NCBI GenBank assembly: GCA_032988165.1
Contig: JANTQF010000085.1
Coordinates: forward strand, 1-64,000
Reading direction: 5' to 3'
Length of the DNA stretch: 64,000 bases
DNA from: Emmonsiellopsis sp. PD_33
Taxonomy: Eukaryota; Ascomycota; Eurotiomycetes; Onygenales; Ajellomycetaceae
Positions 11,739 to 24,000 of this stretch are shown here, piece after piece. The stretch's first letter is position 1. Each line of letters starts with the position of its first letter. A program made the position numbers and the translations under genes. Below the pieces are notes generated by a model. That model was given only the letters and a program-made list of their open reading frames with translations. It ran no database searches and was not told the origin of the DNA.

Positions 11739-14700
11739 TCACAGATGTCCCTTTCTAATTGCTCCAAACCCCTTGCTAAACAGCTCCTGGATATCTAACG
11801 ACCGTCTGCCCGCGGCCCCATCAGTCGCTGTGGAATCATTCCTGGCAGGGGCGGTTCCCAAATCCACCTCCTCCATCGGCACTCCGTCAACAAATGATGC
11901 GCGCTGCTGGGGTTTACTCTTGTCATGCTCGAGGTCACGACCCAGGCTATTATCCGTTGGCCGCCGATCGAGCAACTCCTGAACCTGCAGCTCTCTCTCC
12001 GCATCAATCGATGCCTGCCGGGCCAGTTCCAGACTGCTCTTCTTTGTCCCCCGGTCCCAGCCTTGCTGCAACTCGGAGGCGGCAGCTTCTTCGAAACGTT
12101 TCCGAATATCTAGATCCTGTTCGTATTCTTGGAAGAAATCGACGTCAGTCGGGAAGAGCGCTATACGCGTGGTGGTTACGGCGACTTCGAAAAGAATCAC
12201 AGCGGAAACCGCGAGAAGCAAGATCGTCCACCAGAGCAAATTCTGGCCCGTGCGGGTGAGGAAGTTATCGCGGACGTTGTAAATAGGGTCGAACTTGTAG
12301 CGGCGGGAGAGGATCATGTTCCATAGAAACCAGCCTCCGACCGAAAGGAACAGGGAGATGGCGCACATGATGGAGCGGTAGCGGATTTCGAGGAATTGGA
12401 GCTTCACGTTGATTACGATCACGCAGGCCGTGAAAGTGAGGAGGCCCATGGCGTAGACACCATTATCCAGGGTTAAGATTGCATCACCAAAGAGACCGTA
12501 CATGGTGAAATAGACGATCATCGCTTCGCAGCTACCCATGAAGGCCCACCAAAGGTAGAGTTTAATATTGAATCCGGCGTGGAGTTGACCCTTGGTGTAT
12601 AGTTCTGGAACTGCGAGGAGGGTGGAAGGGGCCAAGTCCTTTTCGAATATGCCCAAGAAGATAACAGGGAGAGAGGTGAAGAGAGTATTGAACATACTCA
12701 AACTCCACGATTCGTAAAGACTTGTTCCAGTATATCCATTCCATCGCTGATAGAGGGCCTGGGTAAGGTAGAACAGTGTTTCTTTCCAGAAAGTTCCCAG
12801 GGTGTACTTGCAGACACGGATATAATTCCACCGGCCATGGACAAGTAGAAGTTTGAGAAGGAATCTAAACTGTGCGATGGAGTAATCGGAGATTCTTGCA
12901 GCCTGCAACCCTTCTTTGCCCGTGATACCAATGCCGACATGTGCCTCCTGAATCATGGCAATGTCGTTCGCACCGTCACCAATGGCAAGCGTAATGGACT
13001 TATTGACTCTCTTCCGGATTGCCTTCACGAGGAATGCCTTCTGCTTGGGGCTCGCACGACAACAAATGACAGAGTCCGCGAGAATGGCAAGGTTGAAGAA
13101 ACGCTCTTGGATTAGATCATCTGCTTCGATTACAGATAATGTCTGGCCATCCACGACGATCACTGAATGAGCAACGGCGCCCTTATTGATATCAGCCGTT
13201 ATTGCCATGATCGTTCGCTCAACATCACCAGATTCGTGGTCCAATATCGTCACCGTCGAATAGTCTTTGACTAGCCGACAGGAGTGGCCGATGTTGATAG
13301 CAGTTTCCCGTTTATCTCCAGTAAGCATCCAAAGTTTGATATTTGCACGTCTAAGCTTATCAATGGCTTCTGGGACACCCTTTTGTAGCTTGTCTTCAAT
13401 GGCAGTGGCACCAACTAGCTCCAATTGAGTTTCAATATGCTCTCCGGCTTTCTCAATCTTCTCTTGTCGGTCTACCAAGCTCGTTGTGGCTTCATGGTAC
13501 ATGGCCTTCCATTCTTGGTAATCCGCCTCCCCAATGAACCTATATCCATAGAGAAGTGTTCGCAAACCCTCTGTTGCAAAGTCGTTTAGATGCTGGAAGC
13601 AGCGTTCGAAAACAAGAGCCTCATTGACAACCAGTGATTCTTCGACCAAATCTTCACCATCATCGGTTTGGAAGGACGGTCTTCCATCCGAAAGATTTCC
13701 CGATTGCCGTCCTCCAAATTGTGCAGATGGGCGGGGGCTATAATAAGCATCATTGTCATCCCTAAGCTCCATTCCACCATCGGTTTCCCTGTCGCGAAGC
13801 CAAACATCTATACTGTCTCGCAGCGAAGAGTGCCGTTTCCCAGAAACACTTGATCGTCGAGCGGCTGCAAAACTAGGGCGACCAATGTTCATGCTTGTTC
13901 TCTTAGCATCCTTACGATGGGCCTGTTGGCTATTGCGCCGCATGACCTCCTTAGCCTCCATGGACTTTCTCATATTCGCACGGCTTTCAATCTCGGCCAC
14001 TTTCTCTATTGCCAGAGCTGAGCGCTTGAGAAGTCCCATGAGTGTAGAATCTGCACCTTTGCAGAAGATACAAATTCTTCCGTCTGGCATGCGAACGACA
14101 ATCGACATCCGTTTCCGAGCGCTAGAGAATTCAATGACATCCAGAATTTCGTAAACCTCATCGACAGGTTCACCATCAGGTCCTGACGAAGCTAGTCGGA
14201 TAGTTAGCGTATTGGGTTGTCTATCCACAACTAGGTACCCCATTTCCTTAGCGGCCATAACCAAAGCAGTCTCGTCAGGTGAGGCAGCTTGGAACGAAAT
14301 ATCACCATCTTCATCAGCCTCGGGCAAGCATGTATGGCACAAGGCGAGAGCGAGAAGGAACATCTTTGCTTTGCGTGCAAACAGGGTATGAGGTCTCTGC
14401 TCAATGTACTCCAGCATTTCGACGGTACGGCCTCCGTGATACATTCTGCCCCTTCTGTTTGACTGATACCGTGCTGGGGACGTGGTATCATCGCGTCTGT
14501 GATTCGAAACGCCCGATTTCCTAGACCTCCTTCGATTGTCGTCCGCGATCGATTTCCGCGAAGCAGCCTTTTTGCCTTTGCGTTTTTTATGGAGTAACAT
14601 TTTCCGATCTGCATCTCGAGCTGCTTCCTCTTGCAGATCAGTGTCATGAAGCCAGGCAGTTCCAGCAACGCTCATTTTACGGAAACGCATGGAATTATTT

Positions 14701-16921
14701 GTCAACGTGCCAGTTTTGTCAGAAAATATGTAGCTGTTACCAACACCTGTCAGTTTCGTCGTAGTGTTATAGATGGGAACTTGAAAAACCCAACATACCT
14801 AACTTGTCCGAGTTCCTCGTTGATCGTCGAGGTTCTCGCTTCCAGAGGGGTATTTGTCTCCTCGTCATACATATCGATATCATTCAACAAAAACATCTGC
14901 GCAACTTTGACAATTTCCAAGCTAACATAGAGCGAAATTGGGATCATCGTGTTAAACATAATCAGGAAGGAAGTGAATATCGGACCGTATGAGACGCTGG
15001 CCTGTTCAAGATACCAGGATCTAGATTCGACATCCTTCGCCCAGAACTTGTATGCAATGGTACACGCGGATGCGAGTACGACGACGAAGACAACAATCAC
15101 CGCAACAACGCGATTTACCACGCCTTGGAGAGCGGGAGCCTTAATTCGAGGGTTTTTATTGGCGTTCATGCGGATTTTGCACTCTTCACCCGAGTATATG
15201 ACCATTCCAAATGCTTCTCGGGTATTGCGTAGCACGCTACCTCGATAAATAACTTCGGAATTCGTAAGGGGAAGTTTCTCCCCCCCAACCGTGACATTAC
15301 CGTCAAACCGATAAAGGTCGAGATTCGGATCCTCAACAGCGAAATGGGACGACTGGTTGTTGATGATGTCCTCGACCGTCTTGCATGCCGCGGCTAGAGG
15401 TCGACAAGGCTGTTTGCTCTTAAGGTTTGTTTCGCCATCCAGTGCCATGGTCTCGATATATGCGATACCATTAGGTTCTTCAGCATGCAGAAGAACAATA
15501 TCCGCAGGTGCCGGCTGATCCCGCCCAAGTTTAATGACGTCACCAACTTTGATGTCTATCCATTTAGTAGGGATCCAGCGGGCCCCCCCATCGTTTGATT
15601 CGCAATCGACATCTGTCCCTTTCGATGTATGTTTCGCTAATTCGTTCTTTGGGCCGGAGCAGTGCAGAACATACGTTATTCGGTTATTCTCCTCCTTATC
15701 CAATCGGTATCGACGTAGATCGTCAATACCTTCCTTTCCCATTGAAATCCCAACAAAAATCATCAACGGAATAAATGTGGTAAAGGTACCAGTAGTACTC
15801 AAACCGGGTATCATTTGTAAAATAGAAACGACAAGGAAATAGAAATTCGCAAGTTTAGAAAATTGTGCGATGAATTGTCGAGGGAAAAAGCTCCACAAGC
15901 TATATCGGCTTGATCGGATCGTATTGCTGATGTAGTGTTTCCCAGTACGCTCATCGAGTAGTGGAGTTTGTCGTTGTACATCAAGATCAATATGTCTGCC
16001 ATCTTTTGTAGGCGGGATTGCTTTGATACGAAGTACATGTGTTCGAAAAGCGCCAGCGAGCTGCTTTAATTGGGTCGTGGCCAGTTCGTGAGTAGCACGG
16101 AACTTATGCGATACAAGCGTAGAGTATGGTTTCTTTTCGCGGAGATGGTCTTTTGGATCGGATACTGTGATAGACTCTTCATCTCTAGAGCTCATTTGGA
16201 TCACAACGTCGTCATTTTTCGTCGCAGGGTGATGGCGTGAAAAAACCCGCGAAAGACCGCTTCCATGGGAGGACGGATCCTGCTCTAGTTCAATAGCACC
16301 CCCTTCATCCTCTGATTGGTTCACAATATTCTTCGTGAAGATGGATCGTCTTAGTGAGTATCCTCGGTTTCGTGATTTGGGAGAGAGGGGGGAAGTAGCC
16401 TGCTGCATCGGGGGGACATTATCCGGGGAAATCGGGGACAGCCTTTCGCCAGCACTCCTTGGCGATATGCTTCTTGTGGAAGGGGTAGATGTATCGACTG
16501 TGAGCCCCAATGCAGCAGCACGTCCATTATTTCGCCGTTGGGGAACCGGATCAGATTCTAGCACGGGGCTTTGGGCGGCTGTGTTATCAGGCGGGCGACC
16601 TAATTCGGTTGAAAACCGGACCCGTCCCTGAGATGGTCTTCGCTGCGCAAGATCCGCCGGGTTTACTATAGACGATCGTCTCGTATCTTGGGAAGGACGG
16701 CCTGCGCGGCTTGGACGTGGCTCGTCCTCGCCATCTGCTTCCCTTTCCACATCCACCTCCTCTTGTTCTCCTGGAATCTCAAGTAATATTCTTTCATCTT
16801 CGTCTGTGGACCTGGCATCTTCTCCTGTGATGCTATCTCTTAACGGCGATCTGGACGAAGCGCGGCGCGTTAATCGTGGACCCAGCCTTCCATTTCCTGA
16901 GTTTCCTTCAGGCCCCGCCAT
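11739..16921 (-). CDS. DNF3: P4-ATPase phospholipid flippase, Dnf3-like
   Basis: Two exons (16921-14799 and 14733-11739; 65-bp intron GTATGT..CAG) give about 1705 residues. The N-terminal 230 or so residues are disordered and basic/acidic. P4 hallmarks follow in order: first membrane pair around FYFLVVSILQMIPG and FIPLMIFVGISM, actuator motif DGET (495-498), PISL (661-664, the P4 form of PEGL), phosphorylation site DKTGT with D713 formed just after the splice, and hinge GDGANDIAMI near 1293-1302, then six more membrane helices. Size, long N-terminus and the Ser/Arg/Lys-rich insertions in the cytosolic loop fit the Dnf3 group rather than Drs2, Dnf1/2 or Neo1. The family moves phospholipids to the cytosolic leaflet of Golgi and plasma membranes, usually with a Cdc50-type subunit, which is not encoded here. 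Subgroup placement is from memory of family features. Confidence 0.9.
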
Positions 16922-18312
16922 TGCCTAGCCCAAATATCCGATTATCTCTCTCCCCTCCTGACCTTGGTATATTATATCCGTCCCTTCTTTCCAGTAAGAT
17001 ATATCAACAGTTTGGACCTCGGGGAAGCGGGTCGGAATTGACAGATGCGGAGAGAAACACGGGGTAAATAATATTTCGCACGTTGGAAAGGCAAGCTCGA
17101 GAAGCCAGTATCATCGTTAGAAGCGGAGCATTGGAGCAGGATAGGAAAGATGACAGCTCGAGAAATTTTTCAACTGCTGTTGTCCTCGAGGGTGGTGTAC
17201 ATATATTGTGGTGTAGGTAATCGACCAGCTTAACCGACAGCGCAAATGCGAAATGACCAAGGATAAAAAAGGGTCCCTAAAAATTGCAGATTGAGCAGGC
17301 CCCGCAATTAAACTCCAAGCCAACAATGGGTTCGACGAGGGGTGTGATGATGAGAGGCCGTTAAAAAGAGGTAGTCGGTCAGACGACAGAAAGTCGAAGG
17401 TTGAAGGGTGAAAGTGACAGGAAAAAGACACTGGCGAGTTTCTCCAGTCAGCGTCCGCCTGTCTCGGCTCTGGTGAGACCAAGGAATAGTGGTGGATCAC
17501 ACCCAAGGGAAGGCGTGGAGGGGGGCAGCAGACGCGGTTTTTCGAGTGGGGGTGCAAACCTTCAAGCCAATTTTATTCGAGAAAACTCCAAAAAAGTCCA
17601 AAGAAGATGTTAAAATATAATAATAGTGAGAGAGGGAAAATTGCACATATATGTTGCTAAAACGATGGGTTAAAAATAGGATAAAAACGAAGGGACTCTT
17701 CCCGCGTATTGAGAAAAGGGAATGCGAGGCGTCTGGCTGTCAATAAGCACCATCAAGTGGTTGAAGGCGACGATGATGGGGAAACGAGTGCGCATAATTG
17801 GCCGGTCTCCTTGGGTTTTCTTGGGTTGTTCTTGGGTTCAACCGCTGTACCAGGGACCAGAGCCGCGATTGCGCGTCCGCTGCTACATCGACACTTGTTC
17901 GACCCCAGACCTGACAGGCGGCGGTGGGGCCGATGGAATTGGCCACTTCGATCAGGCCAAAAACCTGCCACAGGCTCACAGCAGCGGCCAATGTTTGATA
18001 GCGGGCAGCAAGAAGCGCGGGAAACCCGTCGTGACAACGAACGGCTCTGGATGTTGTCGATGGTTGAGGAGATCGAACAATTCCATCGCGGCCTGTGAGT
18101 GGAGGAAATCCCAGAGCTGCTGACTAAGCACTCTAAATTAAAAATTACACAGCCACGATTTCGGCGTCATGTGCCGCTAAACTACATTGGGAATGCGGCT
18201 CCACCGGCCGGCGGTGCACGTGACTTGATCGCCTTCATGGGCTGCTCCGTCTTGACTTCCATCCATCCATGTCTATTGCATTGATACTATTCAGCAGCTA
18301 TTAATGCACAAC
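16922..18312. other. Upstream region of the flippase gene
   Basis: About 1.4 kb with no convincing gene; overlapping short frames on both strands lack family signatures. It probably contains the flippase promoter and 5' UTR on the minus strand. It ends at the MITE. Confidence 0.5.
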
Positions 18313-18484
18313 TATCCCCTCGTCCGTTTTTTCTTCACCAATTAGCGCCTTTTTTTCTGGGCTGTTCATAGGCCAAAAAGCTGTAATTTACTCCACTTTC
18401 AGTGGCTAGAGACCCCCTTCAGCAAATAAAAGGGCTTCTTTCAATACCACGCTAATTGGTGAAGAAAAAACGGACGAGGGGATA
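18313..18484. mobile_element. MITE copy 1 (TA target site, 33-bp perfect terminal inverted repeats)
   Basis: The terminal repeats at 18315-18347 and 18450-18482 are perfect reverse complements, beginning TCCCCTCGTCCG at the left end. TA dinucleotides at 18313-18314 and 18483-18484 fit a Tc1/mariner-type target duplication. The 102-bp core is non-coding and contains GTAATTTACTCCACTTTCAG, which reappears in a sister copy near 26.6 kb. It is too small to encode a transposase, so it would depend on an enzyme elsewhere. Confidence 0.85.
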
Positions 18485-19266
18485 ATACCAAACCAAAATA
18501 CAATAATTATCACTCACTATTCAACAAATATACCAATTACCTACCTCCACATCTCCGTCTGAGTCAGTCCAATTCACTCTGAGTCGGTCTGAGTCGGTCT
18601 GACACATTCTTCATCCACCCCTGCGAAACCCTCACAAAGAAAAAAGAGCCAGGCCTGGGCAATAATCGGGAGGCGGGAGATGGAGAAGGGAACCGGCGGT
18701 CGGTTACCCCTTGCATTCGCGCGCCCCCCGCCTCCCGGCCCATCATAGGAAGAAGCTTTTAAATAACTGGAGACCGCAGGTTATGGGGGCGAACGAGTTT
18801 TTAAATAGTTTGCCATCAACACTTACGTCCCTCACTCTCTCCTGTTAACGCATTTCCTTATACAGGCAGTTCTTGGTTTTCTCAATGATCTCACCGGACC
18901 GTTCCCTTGCCCAGGCATTTTCCAATATTTCAATCCCCCCTAGGATGAGAAAGAATTTCCATTTTGAAAAAATTAAATGGAATCAACAGCACTCTGCCTT
19001 GGATGGGAGAGCTGCAGAAGCGTTTACATGAGATGGAAAACCCAGGATATACAAGGTAGAAGAAACATGATCAAACAAATATGCTCGTCCAAATATGGTG
19101 ATTATGGAACAGAACTGATATATCAGGTCCCCAGGGAGCAAGAGAGTTTTATTAATAGACAGACAACCTTCTCAAGACCAGTGTTTGGCTCCGAACAATT
19201 CGAACCCCTTCAGGAACAGACAACGGCACTAGGTCCACCCCCCCCTAGAGTGCTGTCTCTCCCTTT
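18485..19266. other. Intergenic region
   Basis: No gene is supported. A short run of GAGTCGGTCT-like units lies at about 18555-18600, and a plus-strand open frame at 18977-19270 runs into the antisense of the secreted-protein 3' end without any family feature. Confidence 0.45.
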
Positions 19267-19819
19267 CTAGGTAAAAAGAGTAGCCGACCATCCTCCGAAG
19301 TCCTTTATAAAAAAGGCCGCGCCACCCTTGAAATTTTCAAAGTTCCCATTCACGGCAGGTGGGCAGAGCGAGACAATATTATCAAACAACCGTGTGCATG
19401 AATCGACGGAAACACGGCCGTCCCTGATGGTTGTCCGATCCAGCCGAAGGGTGACTTTGGCCGGGCCGCTGCCGTCGTACAACCTGTAACCCTCAATGTT
19501 CTTACGGATATTCCCACCGCCCCCAACATGCTTGCCGTCGTTCTCTTGACAAAATTCGCGAACGACGTCGGCGATGTGACGCGGGCTCAAAGCGTTGATC
19601 ACATCTCTCGGCGCGGTGTAACACCATGTTTCGAAGCCGCTATGTGTGGCATTTGGGTTAGGATTTTTTTTTTTTTTTTGCTTCTTCAAAAATACGATTC
19701 CGTTCTGGAGACTGGAGAACTCACGGAGTGTTGACGGTCACGGTGTTGGCGATGGCCGGGCTGATTATCGCAGCTGCTGCGACGACGATGGTGGAGATCT
19801 GCGGAGAGATTGTTCTCAT
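19267..19819 (-). CDS. Small secreted protein, four cysteines
   Basis: Two exons (19819-19725 and 19639-19267) give 155 residues. The 85-bp intron has a GTGAGT donor, a CCTAAC branch site and a CATAG acceptor. The N-terminus (MRTISPQISTIVVAAAAI) is a clear signal peptide with probable cleavage after AIA near residue 29. The mature part, about 125 residues, starts near NTVTVNTPGFETWCYTAP and has four cysteines (in WCYT, FCQE, SCTR and LCPP contexts), enough for two disulfides, with one glycine-rich loop (GGGGNI). I do not recognise the family; the size and cysteine content resemble fungal small secreted proteins. Without the upstream exon the frame would start in a lysine-rich stretch made by the intron A-run, which is why that start is rejected. 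Confidence 0.75.
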
Positions 19820-20678
19820 TAGAAACATATATCCTCTGGGGAACTCAAAGGTTTGTTATTCAGGGGCAAACTATACCTTCATCTTTGACTCTGGATGATT
19901 GTTTAAAAATGAGTGACTTTGGTTAAAAGTATTAAGGCCAGTTGAAACTGGAAGCAAGAAGAGAATGGGGGTGGGATAAAATGAGTGTCAGGAAGATAAA
20001 ATCGGGCCACCGCAATGAATGTACAGTGAAGGGAGAACAGAGAAGGTCAAGGATGTGGAAGTCTTGAAGCCTTTAAATGCCTTGCTCTCAAGATCTCAGG
20101 GGGGTCCGGGAAACATGTAACTATCTATATAATCCAACTAGTAGCAAGTTTAAAATTTAGAACCCTTCCTTCAGGATTCCAGGCGGTAGCTGGTAGGGCC
20201 CAGACATGCCGAAGCTGTCTTCTCCTGCTCTAGGGCCTATCAACTTTCACAAAAGCGATCGCCAGTAGTCATATTTCTTCCCTTCAAGGTTCGTGGTTAT
20301 GGCAAATGCAGTTGGCACAATATGAGGGTTTCCCCGGCTCCTGAGGGATCGAGCTCATGGCAGAATTAGGGCTATTTTCTAGAGCCAATCAGGGTGGTTT
20401 TTATGTGATGAGCTGGTGGCTAGGATCAGGGACGAGATAGTTATGTGGTTGCAAAACGATGCTGTATTGAGCCTGCAAATATAGAGGGGATTTTGGGTCT
20501 TAAGGGGTCGTTGTAGGTTAAGGATGGTAATGGCTGTTATCTCTTGTGAACAGGAACTTTTTTTATGTGGTGATATATCTAGCTCTTCTACTCCGTACAT
20601 GCGGAGTAAAGATTTGACGGGTGAACGGAGTTCAACGGACTATTCTTTTCTAAAAAAAGAAAGTTAGTTAACTGGTTG
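19820..20678. other. Upstream region of the secreted-protein gene, target DNA of the copia element
   Basis: No gene is visible. The inverted repeat TACTCCG..CGGAGTA (20589-20608, 6-nt loop) stands about 70 bp before the copia insertion. Short frames have no family signal. Confidence 0.45.
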
Positions 20679-20683
20679 ACTTG

Positions 20684-20986
20684 TATGAGAATTAAACGTA
20701 CATAGTAGTGAGGCAAAAATAGAGATGATTGATTTTTCTATGGTAGGCCTTTGACTGCTACTTATAGATCTCAGACATGTGATCATGCAAGATAATGAAA
20801 ATGCAAAAGGCCATGTATTTACATAGGAAAAATCATCTGAATGAACAAAAACTATCTAATTTCTGAAGGAATAAGGGGTTAACAAAAAATTCAATAAGTG
20901 AATGTAACCCTGGCAGTTGAGCGTGGCAGGTGTAAAATGATGGCATTGAGGCTGTTGATATAGTAGATATAGTGTGTATTTTCACA
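20684..20986 (-). repeat. Copia 3' LTR
   Basis: 303 bp, aligned end to end with the copy at 25786-26088 without a length difference. On the coding strand it begins TGTGAAAATAC and ends near TTAATTCTCATA. Confidence 0.93.
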
Positions 20987-20996
20987 TACCCCCTTA
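20987..20996 (-). other. Polypurine tract of the copia element
   Basis: On the minus strand AAGGGGGTA directly precedes the 3' LTR, as expected for the plus-strand DNA primer of an LTR element. Confidence 0.7.
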
Positions 20997-21042
20997 GTGA
21001 ATATAGTGAGTGGGTGGAGTGGTGGAGAGCTAATTTGATAAC

Positions 21043-24000
21043 TCAATTTGGTAATATAGTGCCTATATTGATGAGGTTAATCTGGCATAAGAACTCCTCA
21101 TGAGCAGCCTGAGGGAGTGATTTGATGAAGCTGTTGGCCAGCATATCCTTCATGCCAATCCATTGTATCCATAGATGTCCCTTTTGGACTTCCTGGTATA
21201 GCCAGTGGTGGTGAATGTCAATGTGGCAGAGTTTTGTCACAAGATGGGGGGAGTTGTTGGTGAGCAGGCATATTGCCTGTTTGTTGTCATTGAAAATGAT
21301 GAGCTCACACTGAGGGTTAAACCCCATTTAGTTAAAGACTTGTTTCCATCAATATGTCTCATGGACAGTGGTAGATAGAGTCAAAAGCTCAGATTCTGTG
21401 AAAGACATGCTGACAGTCCATTGCTTTATTGACTTCCAGTCAAAGATTTCTCCAAATAAGGAAAACATCATGCTATAGGAACTCTACTGGGTGGTAACAT
21501 TATCAGTGAAGGTAATATTTGTATAGACACAGAACACCAGTTCATTCTTATCTGTGAGGTTGGGGGGTCTGTATTTGATTGCCAGATTTCAGGTTTGATA
21601 TCTGTATGCTATAAGGCAGTCAACAAGATCTCTGTGCTGAGGGCCAGGCTGAATCATATGATTGATGAGAACACTGATGCTGAAGACCATATTAGGGTGA
21701 GTGCTAATAGAGGGGTATATAACTGATCCTATATGATACTGGTAGGTGTGAATATCTTGGGGAGATGAGGAGCCACTATAAGGGAGAATGTATTAGGAAG
21801 GCAAGGGAGTGTAATAGGTTGGGCAACAGTCAAGGGTGAATTTTGCTGCTATTTTAGCCATATAACTGTCCTGGCACAACCAAAGTTTCCTTGCCTCATG
21901 GTTGCAAAGCACTTGAATTCCCAAAAACCAATTGAGTTCTCTCATATCATGTAGTTTATAAGTGCCATTCAATGCTCAGGTGAATGTCTCAAATTTTCCT
22001 ATATCCATATAGTGATAGAAAACTGCAAAATTGTCAATGTAGAAGAACACTATTATACTGTCTCTTATAAAGAGACATGGTTCCTCTGCCACTTGCTTGA
22101 GCCCTAGCTTTTTCAATGTACCACTGAGTTCCTCATTCCAAAGGAATGGCACCTTGGGAAGTCCATATAGAGCCTGAAGAAGGCAAAAAACAATGCTGGG
22201 AACCTCAAAACTAGAGGATAGTTTGATGTAAACTTCCATTTTCATATGGGCATTGAGAAAGGTGTTAACTGTGTCATATTAGTGCATCTCAAGATCAAAC
22301 ACAGCAGTAATGACTATAAGGAGGTAAAACATTTTCATTGCAAGGGTTGAGGATTTTGTCTCTGCAGCTTCATTTTTCCATAGATCTCCTCTGACAACAA
22401 GACAGGCCTTGAATTTATTCATGAAGCTGTTGGTATCAAATTTGTATGCAAAAACCCACATAAGAGGTAGAGGTTTAGCTGCAGATGTGGATTGCACTGG
22501 CATGCACCTCTAACATTGTATATCTTTAAGTGCCATATATTTGATCTGGGCAGCCTCCATTCAATCATCCTTATATGGATGACAGAGAGCCTCATTCCAA
22601 CCCTGGGGGGGTGGAGGCAATGTATCTTGGTGTATTTTATGAGGGACAGAGCAATTCAAAATGGTGTTTGCAAATATTGCATAGAATCCTGGAGCATTAT
22701 CAACATTATCAAGGAAAGTGGTGTAGTTGGTCTGATCCATATTGGGTTTCCTGGCTCTTTATCCAGTAACTATGTGGTCAGTAGAGATATCACTATGTAT
22801 TTCTCTAGGGGGAGGTGCAGAAGGTTCATTCATAGGTGACAGTTCATTTTGAAGAGATTCAAATAGTTGACCTGAGGGGTCCCTGAGATCTGTACTGGAA
22901 ACATCAATTTGTTCAAATCCACTAGTTAGTGTCAAAAATTTGAGGGATTCAGGAATTAGCATAAGAGTCATCTCTGAGGTTAGCAATGCCTGAGAAGACA
23001 GTTCTAGCACTGTTTTTGAGGCTGTAGAAGCTGATTCATGGGTAGGCATTGAGGGTTTAGAAGGGGTTGATTTACTGATTTCCTCATCAGAACTCTCATC
23101 CAATGGAACATCAAAAGTCACCTTTTTAGGAATATCAACTGGAGGAAGTAGATCTTCAGGCACTGGGGATGTCAGTAACTACTATATAGGCAGTTTCTCA
23201 GGGTTAAAGAAGGTATCTTTATCAAAAGTGACATCTTGGGTCTCTATAACTCTATGTTCATGGGGTAGCCAGATCTGAAAAATATTATTCATGATGTATC
23301 CAACTAAGTGGCCAGGTTTCCCCTGGGGGGTGAGTTTTTAGAGCTTTGGGATAGCCTTATCAAGAGCATATGCCCAGCATCTGTAGGCATGGAGGTGGCT
23401 GAGGTCAAGATCTGTTGACTTACCAAAGTGGGTAGCTAAGGTCTGTATTAGGGCCTTCCAACTGAGCTGTTTCACTGGAGTTTGATTCAATAAATAAATG
23501 GCAGCCCTATATATCTTAGGCCAGAGATCTTCAGGGAGATTTGCAGTGATGCTGATAGTATAGCCCAGAGTGATTATCATACCCCCTGAGTGCTCTGTGG
23601 AGCCATTCTGCTCAGGAGTTCAGGATAGAGAGCAGTCAAATTGAATGCCTGTTTTTTCAATTCTATTAATAAAGGCCTGGGTTAGAGACATCTCACCATC
23701 TATATGAATGATCAAAATATTGAGTTTATAGTGATTTTTGACTTTAGCAATGAATTTTTTGAGGAATCCCTTGCAGTGATCCTTGGTTGGATAGGCCTCT
23801 GTGTGATAAATATGAGTAATCAGTTTATAGGCATGAGTGAGATATTGATCTCCATTATAGGCCTTCATGACATGTGTAAGATCAAAATGAATGATCTCAA
23901 ATGGCCTATCTCCCCTGTTCATTGGTTTTTGGAAGATTTGAACATGAGCTTTACCCATGCTACATGCCATACAGTCTATAGTCCTTGGGCTGTCTATCAA

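Noticed and set aside
11415..11798. 127-codon Lys/Gln-rich open frame on the plus strand
   Set aside because: Made by A-rich sequence and an ATCACA microsatellite, antisense to the flippase end.
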